Source: UBA1952 sp965246855 (lineage in GTDB: Bacteria > Bacteroidota > Bacteroidia > Chitinophagales > Chitinophagaceae). Taken from it: a stretch of DNA of 64,000 bases. Numbering within the stretch: the stretch's first letter is position 1; every line of letters begins with the position of its first letter. Below, one piece after another: positions 34,176-42,347 of this stretch. Below the pieces are notes generated by a model. The model did not search any database. It worked only from the letters and a program-made list of their open reading frames with translations, and was not told the origin of the DNA. The stretch lies in assembly GCA_965246855.1 (NCBI GenBank), contig CBDFFP010000005.1, positions 558,001-622,000 of the forward strand, given 5' to 3'. Both the position numbers and the translations under genes were made by a program.

Positions 34176-35545
34176 CGCGCCATCCGGCTTCCTACCGCGA
34201 CCCGGCAGGCTTTGTTTTTACCGAAAATGGTGACGTTTTTCGCGCGGTGATGCCCGGCTATCAGCCGCACTATGAATGGGCGGAGAGAAGTGGTTTTTTT
34301 AAGGAAATGCTGGCGGCGGGAAAGCTGCTCCCTTTTGAAGTTTTGGAGGGGAACGAGCGGTATCCACCCGCATGGCGCATTCTGAAACCGCAACCCATTT
34401 CCCGGTGGACGTATCCCGCCGAATGGAGCTTTGAACAACTGAAATCGGCTGCGCTTTTGACGTTGGACTTGACGGCATCGGCGCTTCAAAAAGGCGGCAT
34501 TCTCAAAGATGCTTCGCCGCAAAACATTCAGTTTGTGGAAGGCCGTCCGGTGTTTATAGATACGCTTTCGGTGGAAGAGCATGAGGAAGGTGCGCCGTGG
34601 ACGGCGTTCCGGCAATTTTGTACGGGCTTTTTGTATCCGCTGCTGCTGGCGCATTATCTGCCGTCTTTTGAGCTAAAAATTCTGGCTTCTTTTCCCAATG
34701 GACTCAGCACAACGCAGACAGCAGAAATGCTGCCCCAAAAAGCGCGCTGGAATGTGAGCAACCAGCTGTACGTCTATCTCCCGGCTTCTTTAGAAAAGAA
34801 AAAAGACAGCAATGCCCACGCGACTACTACGCGCAAAATCTCCACCGCTTCTATTCTCCGAAACATCGCGCACCTGCAAAACCGCATCTCCAATCTGCGG
34901 CCTGCTTATGGAAAAACCACTTGGTCGGGCTACTACGAAGAGACGATTTTAAGCGCGGAATATCTGCGCGAAAAGGAAACGCTCATGGGCCGTTGGTTGA
35001 AAGAACTGAAACCAGATTCCGTGCTGGATTTGGGCTGCAATACCGGAACATTTTCCTTGCTGGCGTCAGAAGATAAATCCTGCACTGTGACCGCTACCGA
35101 TGTCGACGCAGCCTGCATAGACCGGCTGTTTCTGCACGCCCAAAAAGCGAAAATCAAAAACCTGAATTGCCTCGTCACCGACCTCACAAATCCGCTTTCC
35201 GGCGGCGGCTGGGCGGGCGCGGAATGGACGCCGTGGGTGGAAAGGATGAAAGGCCATGATGCAGTGCTGGCGCTGGCGTTAGTGCATCATCTGGCGCTGG
35301 CGAACAACGTCTCGCTGCCGCAGATTGCTGGCCTGTTGAACACACTTTCCAAACGCTTTGCGTTGGTAGAATGGATTCCCAAAACCGACCCGAAAGCGCA
35401 GCTTTTACTCGCGCACCGGAAAGACGTTTTTGAGGACTACACGCAGCCCGGTTTTGAGGCGGCGTTTGCGGCTTTCTTCCACATCCGGCAGCGGGAAAAA
35501 GTGAAAGGCAGCAAGCGGGTGTTGTATGTTTTGGAACGGCAGTAG
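34172..35545 (+). CDS. NoeA-like class I SAM-dependent methyltransferase
   Basis: The 457-residue cytoplasmic protein has an N-terminal kinase-like/NoeA region (SYRDPAGFVFTENGDVFR, LTASALQKGGILKDASPQN, IQFVEGRPVFIDTLS) and a C-terminal Rossmann methyltransferase domain (about 265-457): VLDLGCNTGTFSLLAS (SAM loop), VTATDVDAACIDRL and ALALVHHLALAN. The ILKDASPQNIQF segment resembles a kinase HxDxxxxN loop, here with Lys-Asp-Ala. NoeA in rhizobia modifies Nod factors; the Bacteroidota substrate is unknown. It overlaps the micropeptide gene by four bases. Confidence 0.82.
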   Translation: MTRHPASYRDPAGFVFTENGDVFRAVMPGYQPHYEWAERSGFFKEMLAAGKLLPFEVLEGNERYPPAWRILKPQPISRWTYPAEWSFEQLKSAALLTLDLTASALQKGGILKDASPQNIQFVEGRPVFIDTLSVEEHEEGAPWTAFRQFCTGFLYPLLLAHYLPSFELKILASFPNGLSTTQTAEMLPQKARWNVSNQLYVYLPASLEKKKDSNAHATTTRKISTASILRNIAHLQNRISNLRPAYGKTTWSGYYEETILSAEYLREKETLMGRWLKELKPDSVLDLGCNTGTFSLLASEDKSCTVTATDVDAACIDRLFLHAQKAKIKNLNCLVTDLTNPLSGGGWAGAEWTPWVERMKGHDAVLALALVHHLALANNVSLPQIAGLLNTLSKRFALVEWIPKTDPKAQLLLAHRKDVFEDYTQPGFEAAFAAFFHIRQREKVKGSKRVLYVLERQ

Positions 35546-35617
35546 AAATTTCCCGCAGTTCCTCGACAGGCTCAGGATGACTATTCGCGGAGTTCCGAAG
35601 GACTTCCAACAAAAAAT

Positions 35618-35646
35618 AAGCCGCTCTTCCCTACAAGAGCGGCTTT
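35618..35646. terminator. Terminator between convergent genes
   Basis: Hairpin AAGCCGCTCTT / AAGAGCGGCTT with a six-base loop and A-rich 5' flank. It serves the methyltransferase gene and the minus-strand gene ending at 35702. Just before it, 35552-35585 carries a REP-like fragment (CTCGACAGGCTCAGGATGAC). Confidence 0.8.
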
Positions 35647-35701
35647 CCCCATATTTCCTAAGTATCTCCCTACAGATAGCTTAAGAAGTTCCCCTAACAC
35701 T

Positions 35702-36649
35702 CTATTTTTCTACCGTCGTTTTGGTCGTCTTTTTAAAGTCAAACAGGAAGCCTACGCGGATGCCTGCACCAAATGCCACGCCTAAATCGCTTTTGGAAAA
35801 ACGGGTGTAGCCAAAGGCCAGATAAGGCACTGTGTTTTGATTGTTGTAATAGTAGTTGCCCAGCACATCCGTGTTGAGCTTTTCCTGCGTGGAGCGCACA
35901 TTGTCGTAGCCCATACCGAACATCAGGTAGGCATCAATAGAGATGATGTTGTCCAGAATCCACTGACGACCAAAGCTGACGGCGGCAAGCGCTGAGAATA
36001 TCGGCTTGCGCTCCACTACATAAGCCCCTCCGGTGGTCATAGCCGGGGCGTCGGTAACAAAATTCCGCGTGTAAACTGATGTGGAAAACGACGGCTTAAT
36101 GTAGGAGCCTTGCATCAGGTGGCGCAGGCGCGTGGCCGTCCCCATGTAGTCGGGCATCCGGATAAAACGCATCCCATAGCCAATGCCTACGCCGCGCGCG
36201 CCGTAGGTGTAAGGCGTGTTCGTGTTGGGATTGTTGTAGCCGCCGAGTATGTCGGGATCCACGCCGAGGCCGATAATATTCAGCTCAAACTCGCAGCTGC
36301 GGCCTGGCTTCACTACGTTTTCCAGGAAAAGCTGCGTATGTCCGTTAAGCGGCGAGAAAAGGCTCACTTTGGCGTTCCACAAATGCTGGTCGTAGTAGAG
36401 ATTGAAGTCTTTAGACGGGTCAGCAATCTGCAATTTCTGGCCGCTTTCAAACTCAATGCGGATAATGTCCTGCCGGTCCACCGTAAGAATGGGCAGCGGA
36501 CGATCCACAAGGTGGTACTTTATCTCGCTGGAGTTCACTTCGGTGATGATGCCCACAATCGGCTGTTTTTGGGTCTTGACGTAGATTTTATCCTGCGCAC
36601 CGGCAGCCACCGAGAGCAGCAAAAAAAGCAGGGAGAAAAGACGTTTCAT
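35702..36649 (-). CDS. Hypothetical secreted protein, probable outer-membrane barrel
   Basis: The 315-residue precursor has a signal peptide (LFSLLFLLLSVAAGAQ), a short N-terminal beta domain (about 20-70: KIYVKTQKQPIVGIITEV, NSSEIKYHLVD, ILTVDRQDIIRIEFESG) and then alternating strands with many Tyr and Gly (GVGIGYGMRFIRMPDY, LGVAFGAGIRVGFLFDF). That pattern fits an outer-membrane barrel of the OmpW/outer-membrane beta-barrel type. The final segment is basic. I do not recognise a specific family. Confidence 0.65.
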   Translation of the reverse strand: MKRLFSLLFLLLSVAAGAQDKIYVKTQKQPIVGIITEVNSSEIKYHLVDRPLPILTVDRQDIIRIEFESGQKLQIADPSKDFNLYYDQHLWNAKVSLFSPLNGHTQLFLENVVKPGRSCEFELNIIGLGVDPDILGGYNNPNTNTPYTYGARGVGIGYGMRFIRMPDYMGTATRLRHLMQGSYIKPSFSTSVYTRNFVTDAPAMTTGGAYVVERKPIFSALAAVSFGRQWILDNIISIDAYLMFGMGYDNVRSTQEKLNTDVLGNYYYNNQNTVPYLAFGYTRFSKSDLGVAFGAGIRVGFLFDFKKTTKTTVEK

Positions 36650-36859
36650 AAGAAGCAGAAAACCTTTGGAGAGATTGCGGCGTTATGAACAGAAGACGCA
36701 CGCACAGAGCTTTTCCCCTATTATCCAAACAGGAATTTTTCAGGTCTTTTTTCGGTGGAAAAGTCCTTTTCATTTCCCCAAAAGAAGAAGCACCTTTGCA
36801 GCGGTGTTTGTCGTGTACGTCACGATGCTTTTACCCCACTTACTTCCCGCGCAGCAATC

Positions 36860-37969
36860 ATGGCCGAAGCCCCCAATACAATTAAGGTAACGATAGACAA
36901 TATCCCGGTGGACGTGGCGCCCGGAACTACCATTTTGCAGGCCGCGCGCGCCATTGGTGGCGACGTAACGCCCCCGGCCATGTGCTACTACTCTAAACTG
37001 GAAGGAAGCGGGGGAAAATGCCGCACCTGTCTGGTAGAAGTCAGTAAAGGCTCAGAAAAAGACCCGCGCCCGATGCCTAAACTGGTGGCAAGCTGCCGCA
37101 CTGGCGTGATGGACGGCATGGAAGTGAAGAGCATGACGAGCGAAAAAGTGCTGGACGCGCGCAAGGGCGTAACAGAGTTTCTGCTCCTCAATCACCCACT
37201 AGACTGCCCCGTTTGCGACCAGGCAGGCGAATGCCATCTGCAGGATTTGAGCTACGAACACGGCGGGGCCGGAACACGCTATGAATTTGAGCGCCGCACG
37301 TTTGAGAAAGAAGATATTGGGCCGTATATCCAGCTCCACATGACGCGCTGCATTATGTGCTTCCGCTGCGTTTATACCGCCGAACAACTGACCGAAAAAC
37401 GAGAACATGGCGTATTGGACAGAGGCGACCACGCAGCCATTTCTACCTGCATCGGCAAGGCGCTGGACAACGAATTTATCGGCAACGTAATTGACGTGTG
37501 TCCGGTGGGCGCGCTGACGGATAAGACGTTCCGCTTTAAAAACCGCGTGTGGTTTACGAAACCCGTAGATGCCCACCGCGACTGTCCGACCTGCACCGGA
37601 AAAGTGCGTTTGTGGATGCGTGGGAATGAAGTGTTCCGGGTAACGGCGCGCAAAGACCAGTGGGGCGAGGTGGAAGAATGGATTTGCAACACCTGCCGTT
37701 TCCATAAAAAAGAAGCGAGCGACTGGACGATTGAAGGGTTAAGCGTAGTGGATCGCCACAGCGTGATTTCGCAAGGCCATTATCGTGGCGTAAAAAAGCC
37801 CGACCAGGTGCAAAACCTGATGCCGGAAATCATGGGCCGCGACCCGAAATTTTTGTTGCAGATTCACGATGTGAGCGACGTAAACCGCCCGCAAGTGGAC
37901 TTGAGCAAGATTGAAGGCCCGGCGCACGGCGAGAATTTCTTGCCGAATTTGCATACGGATGACGTGTAG
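36860..37969 (+). CDS. nuoG: Complex I subunit NuoG, short Bacteroidota form (2Fe-2S/4Fe-4S)
   Basis: The 369-residue protein carries the NuoG N-terminal Fe-S region: a 2Fe-2S ferredoxin domain (PAMCYYSKLEGSGGKCRTC and LVASCRTG), the His-Cys 4Fe-4S motif (HPLDCPVCDQAGECHLQD), then CIMCFRCVY with NVIDVCPVGAL, and a final cysteine group (DCPTCTGKV, WICNTCRFHK). The molybdopterin-like domain that makes NuoG about 900 residues in enterobacteria is absent, as in many Bacteroidota. It passes electrons from the NADH module to the membrane arm. The start is ATG 36860. nuoA-F are not upstream in this window. Confidence 0.92.
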   Translation: MAEAPNTIKVTIDNIPVDVAPGTTILQAARAIGGDVTPPAMCYYSKLEGSGGKCRTCLVEVSKGSEKDPRPMPKLVASCRTGVMDGMEVKSMTSEKVLDARKGVTEFLLLNHPLDCPVCDQAGECHLQDLSYEHGGAGTRYEFERRTFEKEDIGPYIQLHMTRCIMCFRCVYTAEQLTEKREHGVLDRGDHAAISTCIGKALDNEFIGNVIDVCPVGALTDKTFRFKNRVWFTKPVDAHRDCPTCTGKVRLWMRGNEVFRVTARKDQWGEVEEWICNTCRFHKKEASDWTIEGLSVVDRHSVISQGHYRGVKKPDQVQNLMPEIMGRDPKFLLQIHDVSDVNRPQVDLSKIEGPAHGENFLPNLHTDDV

Positions 37970-37990
37970 AGACGCCCGATTCGGGCGTCT
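37970..37990. repeat. Palindrome at the nuoG stop (GACGCCC type)
   Basis: AGACGCCCGA-T-TCGGGCGTCT begins at the last base of the nuoG stop region. It matches the dispersed hairpins at 25031-25117. No T run follows, so it is probably not a strong terminator. Confidence 0.65.
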
Positions 37991-38173
37991 TCCCCAAAAA
38001 GGAAAATACAGTTCTTTATTTAGAGACAACCAAAACGAAGCCCTATGCTTCTTTTGAGTTGTCTTTTTTGTAAGTTTGAAAACGTAAAAGACACTGGTTT
38101 TTTGCTTTAATAGTTTTTGGAAGCAGGCTGTCACGCCTCTCCTCTTTTTTGAAATAATCACCGCTCTGTTTTT

Positions 38174-38635
38174 ATGACGAAAAATATATTCAATTTTCTC
38201 TTTGCGCTCCCGCTTGGCCTTATCAGCGGCGCAATTGCCTGCACGTTGTTTGACGTGTTTTTTGTGGTGATGACGCAACGAAACTGGGAAATTACCGGCC
38301 TCGACTGGCTGGATGTGCAGTTTGACCAAAACCTCACCAAAACCATCTGGTCGGGCGTTTTGTGGATGGTGCTGGCCAACCTGCCGATGGGTTTTGTGAT
38401 TGGCAAACGGCTCCATTGGATGAAACCCGCCGCTTATCTTTTTGCGCTGATTGGCTCGCTCGGAATTACGGCGCTGGTAGCCTATTTGCGGCAGGATTGG
38501 ATGGCCGAAGACTTAATGCTTCTGCTCGGCTCGTTGGGCGTCGTGGGGCTTGGCGCGAGTATGGCGGGCGTGGGTTTTGGCGTTCATCAAGTCCCGGAAA
38601 TGCTGGGAGATAATCAGAACGGCTATAAATTTTAA
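38174..38635 (+). CDS. Hypothetical four-helix membrane protein between nuoG and nuoH
   Basis: The 153-residue protein has four clear membrane segments: LPLGLISGAIACTLFDVFFV, IWSGVLWMVLANLPMGFVI, AAYLFALIGSLGITALVAYL and LMLLLGSLGVVGLGASMAG. Loops are short and charged (RQDWMAEDL). It is not a recognised complex I subunit. Its location between nuoG and nuoH on the same strand suggests co-transcription, but that may only reflect insertion into the locus. The start is ATG 38174. I do not recognise the family. The 180 bp before it holds no gene that I can see. Confidence 0.6.
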   Translation: MTKNIFNFLFALPLGLISGAIACTLFDVFFVVMTQRNWEITGLDWLDVQFDQNLTKTIWSGVLWMVLANLPMGFVIGKRLHWMKPAAYLFALIGSLGITALVAYLRQDWMAEDLMLLLGSLGVVGLGASMAGVGFGVHQVPEMLGDNQNGYKF

Positions 38636-38677
38636 GGCGCTTTTCCTGCGTTTTCGGCTTCTACCTTTGCGCTCCTT

Positions 38678-39748
38678 ATGCTTTTAATGATAGACTTGGC
38701 CTTTGTGGCCGAAAAGCTGATTCTGATTACCATTATCCTGCTCGGCTCATTGGGGGTGGCGATGTACGCGACATGGGGAGAACGCAAAGTAGCCGCCGTG
38801 ATGCAAGACCGCATCGGGCCAAACCGCGCGGGGCCGTTCGGGCTTTTTCAGCCGCTGGCGGATGGGCTGAAACTGTTTATGAAGGAAGAAATCGTCCCGG
38901 ATTCTTCTACCCGCTTTCTCTTTATTCTCGGTCCCGGACTGGCGATGCTGACGGCCTCCATGACGAGCGCAATTGTGCCGTGGGGACCGGATTATAAAAC
39001 CGAAACCGGACACATCATTGCTTTACAAGTTGCGGATATTAATATTGGCATTCTCTACTTGTTTGGCGTAGTAAGTCTGGGCGTTTATGGCGTGATGCTC
39101 GGCGGCTGGGCGTCTAATAATAAATTCTCGCTGCTGTCTTCTATCCGCGCGGCGTCGCAGGCGATTTCCTACGAATTGGCTATGGGCATTGCGCTGATTG
39201 CGCTCCTGATGCTGACCGAAACGTTGAGCCTAAGGGTGATTGTACAGCAGCAACATGGCTTCTGGAATGACGGTTATTTTACGTGGAATTTTTTCAAGCA
39301 GCCGCTCGGCTTTATCATATTTTTCGTGTGCGCCACGGCGGAATTGAACCGCGCGCCCTTTGACCTTGCAGAAGCGGAAAGCGAGTTGAACATGGGATTT
39401 CATCAGGAATATTCCTCTATGAAGCTGGGCTTCTACCTGTTCTCGGAGTACGTGAACATGTTTATTTCCTCTGCCTTTATGGCCACGCTGTATTTCGGCG
39501 GCTATAATTTTCCGTTTATGGACAGCGTGCAGGCGAGCGTTCCGCAGTGGCTTTTCGTGGCGATTTGCGTCGGCGTGCTGATGGCGAAAACCATTAGCTT
39601 CATTCTCTTGTTTATGTTTATCCGCTGGACGCTGCCTCGCTTCCGCTACGACCAACTGATGAACCTCGGCTGGAAAAAACTCATTCCGCTGGCGCTGATA
39701 AACATGCTGATTACCGGCGCGGTATTGTTGTTTGTGTTTAAGAAGTAG
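38678..39748 (+). CDS. nuoH: NADH-quinone oxidoreductase subunit H
   Basis: The 356-residue, eight-helix protein forms part of the quinone-binding chamber of complex I. Signature motifs are GERKVAAVMQDRIGPNRAGP, GLFQPLADGLKLFMKE, AASQAISYELAMG, CATAELNRAPFDLAEAESEL and GFHQEYSSMKLGF. The start is ATG 38678. TACCTTTG, a good match to the Bacteroidota -7 element (TAnnTTTG), lies at 38662-38669, which would put a transcript start almost at the ATG, as in a near-leaderless mRNA. Confidence 0.96.
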   Translation: MLLMIDLAFVAEKLILITIILLGSLGVAMYATWGERKVAAVMQDRIGPNRAGPFGLFQPLADGLKLFMKEEIVPDSSTRFLFILGPGLAMLTASMTSAIVPWGPDYKTETGHIIALQVADINIGILYLFGVVSLGVYGVMLGGWASNNKFSLLSSIRAASQAISYELAMGIALIALLMLTETLSLRVIVQQQHGFWNDGYFTWNFFKQPLGFIIFFVCATAELNRAPFDLAEAESELNMGFHQEYSSMKLGFYLFSEYVNMFISSAFMATLYFGGYNFPFMDSVQASVPQWLFVAICVGVLMAKTISFILLFMFIRWTLPRFRYDQLMNLGWKKLIPLALINMLITGAVLLFVFKK

Positions 39749-39776
39749 AAAGCTACCAGCCGGATAAAAGAACAAG

Positions 39777-39858
39777 TCAAAGGCTCCAACATTCCAACGC
39801 CGAAGGCTTCCAACATTCCAACCTTTTCCAACGGCTTCAGCCATTCCAACGCGCCCCG
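39777..39858. repeat. CATTCCAAC short-repeat tract
   Basis: The gap between nuoH and the MNT gene is made of GGCTCCAACATTCCAACG, GGCTTCCAACATTCCAACC, TTCCAAC and GGCTTCAGCCATTCCAACG. These are imperfect repeats of about 20-28 bp with irregular spacing, unlike the strictly phased arrays elsewhere in the window. Confidence 0.65.
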
Positions 39859-39863
39859 CGCTT

Positions 39864-40166
39864 ATGCTCACCCTTGACCAAATCCGGCAGACAGTCGCGG
39901 CCTATTTCCGGGACAAGCCCGTGAAGCAGGTGTGGCTGTTTGGGTCGTATGCGCGCGGCGAAGCGACGGAAGAAAGCGATGTGGATTTGCTTTTGCGATA
40001 CGATGACTCCTGGAAAACAGTATCGTTTTTTGAGCTGTTGAAGATGAACGAAGACTTAAAAGGACTTCTTCAAAAAGACGTACAGTTTACCGAGGAAGGC
40101 AGAATTCACCCGCCGTTTCAAAAGAGCATCCAGGACGACTTGCTTCCGATTTATGAAAACGGATAA
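39864..40166 (+). CDS. MNT-type minimal nucleotidyltransferase (MntA antitoxin)
   Basis: The 100-residue protein is a minimal nucleotidyltransferase. GSYARGEATEESDVDLLL holds the GSxxxG motif and the two catalytic Asp residues, and VQFTEEGRI could supply the third acidic strand. In MNT/HEPN modules the enzyme adds AMP units to a Tyr of its HEPN partner and so switches off an RNase. The HepT gene overlaps it by 14 bp. The pair sits between nuoH and nuoI, an unusual place. Confidence 0.88.
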   Translation: MLTLDQIRQTVAAYFRDKPVKQVWLFGSYARGEATEESDVDLLLRYDDSWKTVSFFELLKMNEDLKGLLQKDVQFTEEGRIHPPFQKSIQDDLLPIYENG

Positions 40167-40506
40167 AGCCCTATTAGAGTACGTGTTGATACTGATTGAA
40201 AAGCTCCAACGCTATGTAAACCACGTGTCGGAAGAAGCGTTTCTGGAAGACGAAATTTTGCAGGATGCCTGCGTCACCAAGATGGTCAATATCGGTGAGT
40301 TTTCCCACCGCATCAGTTCCGACATGAAGGCCCGAAATTCGCAGGTGGACTGGGGCTTGATAAAAGCCACCCGCAACTTTTATGTTCACGCTTACGACCA
40401 GCTTGCGCCGGTTCGCATGTGGGAAACCATCCAACGGGATATTCCGGTTCTGAAACAGCAGCTTGCCGACATTTTAAACACCGAAAACAATGAACCTCAC
40501 CAATAA
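40153..40506 (+). CDS. HepT-like HEPN ribonuclease toxin (DUF86)
   Basis: The 117-residue helical protein belongs to the HepT/DUF86 HEPN family. The active-site motif Rx4HxY is visible as RNFYVHAY, where Arg and His are needed for RNA cleavage and the Tyr is the site modified by the partner nucleotidyltransferase. Upstream segments (VLILIEKLQRYVNHVSEE, VTKMVNIGEFSHRISSD) match the family. It starts inside the MNT gene and its end overlaps nuoI by 17 bp, so toxin translation is physically tied to complex I expression. Confidence 0.88.
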   Translation: MKTDKALLEYVLILIEKLQRYVNHVSEEAFLEDEILQDACVTKMVNIGEFSHRISSDMKARNSQVDWGLIKATRNFYVHAYDQLAPVRMWETIQRDIPVLKQQLADILNTENNEPHQ

Positions 40507-41029
40507 AGCCAAAGCCGTAAACCGCGACCCGATGACCCTTTCGGAATCGCTGTACCTGCCGGGCCTGCTGAAAGGCATGGCCACTACCGTCGGCCATATT
40601 TTTAAGAAGAAAGCCACCGTTTCCTATCCCGAAGTACAGCGCCCGTTCTCGCCGGTTTTCCGGGGCTTGCACATCCTGAACCGCGATGAAGAAGGAAGGG
40701 AGAAATGCACGGCTTGCGGCCTTTGTGCGCTTTCCTGTCCGGCAGAAGCCATTACGATGGAAGCCGCCGAGCGCGCGCCGGGTGAGGAGCATCTTTACAA
40801 AGAAGAGAAATACGCTGCGAAGTATGAAATCAACATGCTGCGCTGCATCTTCTGTGGTTTTTGCGAAGAAGCCTGCCCAAAAGACGCGATCTACCTGACG
40901 CAAAGCATCGCCCCGCCTAGCTATGAACGCGAGTCGTTTATCTACAAAAAAGACGACCTGCTGCTGCCTGCCAAAACCGCCGCCCAAGCCCGCGCCGCCG
41001 AAGGCGACCCCACGCCGTTAGGCACGTAG
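40490..41029 (+). CDS. nuoI: NADH-quinone oxidoreductase subunit I
   Basis: The 179-residue protein carries two 4Fe-4S ferredoxin motifs, CTACGLCALSCPAEA and CIFCGFCEEACPKDA, which hold clusters N6a and N6b on the way to quinone. The conserved lead-in KGMATTVGHIFKKKATVSYP and RPFSPVFRGLHILNRDEEG is present. It starts at ATG 40490 inside the HepT gene; an alternative ATG lies at 40532. It ends in an Ala-rich tail. Confidence 0.95.
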   Translation: MNLTNKAKAVNRDPMTLSESLYLPGLLKGMATTVGHIFKKKATVSYPEVQRPFSPVFRGLHILNRDEEGREKCTACGLCALSCPAEAITMEAAERAPGEEHLYKEEKYAAKYEINMLRCIFCGFCEEACPKDAIYLTQSIAPPSYERESFIYKKDDLLLPAKTAAQARAAEGDPTPLGT

Positions 41030-41069
41030 TGCTTTCTTCCAAAATAAGTAAGTGGCTGTTTCGGCAATA

Positions 41070-41138
41070 ATCTTTTGTCATCCCGAAGGGATCTTGTTGG
41101 CTTGCGTCCGCTAATGCCCCTTCGGGGTGACAAAAGAT
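41070..41138. repeat. REP-like palindrome between nuoI and nuoJ
   Basis: ATCTTTTGTCATCCCGAAGG (from 41070) pairs with CCTTCGGGGTGACAAAAGAT (to 41138) around a loop of about 26 bases. TTTCGGCAATAA directly before it is shared with the palindrome at 51827-51900. Confidence 0.8.
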
Positions 41139-41206
41139 TTCCGGGTTTTTTGCCCCACTTTTGCACCGCTTTCCACTGCGCGTTTTTCTCTTCCCAAGCC
41201 CTCTGC

Positions 41207-41758
41207 ATGGACCTTCAAACACTTCTTTTCTGGATACTTTCCGCACTGGCTATTGGCTGCGCGCTGGGCGTCATTCTGAGCCGCAACCCGGTAACGTCGG
41301 TTATCTTCCTGATTCTGACTTTCTTCATGATTTCCGGGCACTACATTCTTCTGAATGCACAGTTCCTTGCGGTGGTGAACATCATCGTTTACGCAGGCGC
41401 TATCATGGTGCTGTTCCTGTTCGTAATTATGTTGATGAATCTCAATGCCGACACCGAGCCGCAGAAAAGCCGCCTGATGCAAATTGCCGGAGCCGTTTCG
41501 GGCGGAACACTGCTGTTGGTAATGCTGGCCGCGTTGCGCACCAATATGTACAATATCCCGATTGAAAAGCAGTCCACCGACATTGGCCTCATTCAGAACC
41601 TCGGAAAAACGCTGTTCACGAAGTTTGTGCTGCCTTTTGAAGTCTCTTCCGTCCTGTTTCTTTCGGCCATGATTGGCGCGGTGGTCATTGGCAAGCGCGA
41701 GCCGGCAAGCGGTGAAGAGGCACCCGGCGCAGCCCTGCGGCAGCCAAATCAGAACTAA
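41207..41758 (+). CDS. nuoJ: NADH-quinone oxidoreductase subunit J
   Basis: The 183-residue protein has five membrane helices. Helix 3 carries the family motif LNIIVYAGAIMVLFLFVIML in the form VVNIIVYAGAIMVLFLF, followed by MNLNADTEPQKSRLM. The last helix (VSSVLFLSAMIGAVVIGKRE) is typical. I start at ATG 41207, because in-frame sequence upstream runs through the REP-like palindrome. nuoK follows after 50 bp. Confidence 0.94.
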   Translation: MDLQTLLFWILSALAIGCALGVILSRNPVTSVIFLILTFFMISGHYILLNAQFLAVVNIIVYAGAIMVLFLFVIMLMNLNADTEPQKSRLMQIAGAVSGGTLLLVMLAALRTNMYNIPIEKQSTDIGLIQNLGKTLFTKFVLPFEVSSVLFLSAMIGAVVIGKREPASGEEAPGAALRQPNQN

Positions 41759-41808
41759 GAGCAAAAGCTACTACAATTCTGCTTTCACTAATCATTCATC
41801 ATTAATAA

Positions 41809-42117
41809 TTGCCCGTCGTGCGCATCGAATACTACCTTTTCCTGAGCCTCGTACTGTTTTGCATTGGCATTGCCGGAACGCTGATGCGCCGCAATGCGAT
41901 TGTGATTTTCATGTGCATTGAGATGATGCTGAACGCAACAAACCTCTTGCTCGTGGCCTTCTCCAAAATGTACCACGACCCTTCAGCGCAGATTTTCGTG
42001 TTCTTCAGTATGGTAGTAGCTGCGGCGGAAGTTTCTGTCGGGCTGGCGATTATCGTGATGATGTATCGGAAAGTTCACAGCGTGGACGTCAACATCCTGA
42101 ACCGGTTGAAGCACTGA
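41809..42117 (+). CDS. nuoK: NADH-quinone oxidoreductase subunit K
   Basis: The 102-residue (or shorter) three-helix protein has YLFLSLVLFCIGIAGTLMRR, IVIFMCIEMMLNATNLLLVA with the conserved Glu of the proton path, and AAAEVSVGLAIIVMMYR with the second conserved Glu. The start is unclear: TTG 41809 or GTG 41818 (giving MRIEYYLF). A terminator follows at 42139 and nuoL, M and N do not, so the operon stops here. Confidence 0.93.
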   Translation: MPVVRIEYYLFLSLVLFCIGIAGTLMRRNAIVIFMCIEMMLNATNLLLVAFSKMYHDPSAQIFVFFSMVVAAAEVSVGLAIIVMMYRKVHSVDVNILNRLKH

Positions 42118-42138
42118 TTTTCCCCTCTCCAGATTTTG

Positions 42139-42168
42139 AAAGCAGCATCTCCGGGTGCTGCTTTTTTA
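42139..42168 (+). terminator. Terminator after nuoK
   Basis: Hairpin AAAGCAGCA / TGCTGCTTT with an eight-base loop, followed by a T run. It closes the nuo transcript. Confidence 0.88.
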
Positions 42169-42347
42169 TGCGCTGCAGGCGACTCCCATTTTGGCTTCGC
42201 TGCGTTTCAGGACGCCGCCTGCATAGACTCAAAACTCGGAAATGGCATGGCACCTCCAAAACACCATCATGCAAAAGCCGGAAGCAGTGTTTTTCTATGG
42301 AAAGAGCATCACCAGAAAAGCCAAAAACACTTTCGCAAATGGAAACA

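Noticed and set aside
31296..35545. Complete elongasome operon including PBP2 and RodA
   Set aside because: Only mreB, mreC and mreD are present; the following genes are a micropeptide and a methyltransferase.
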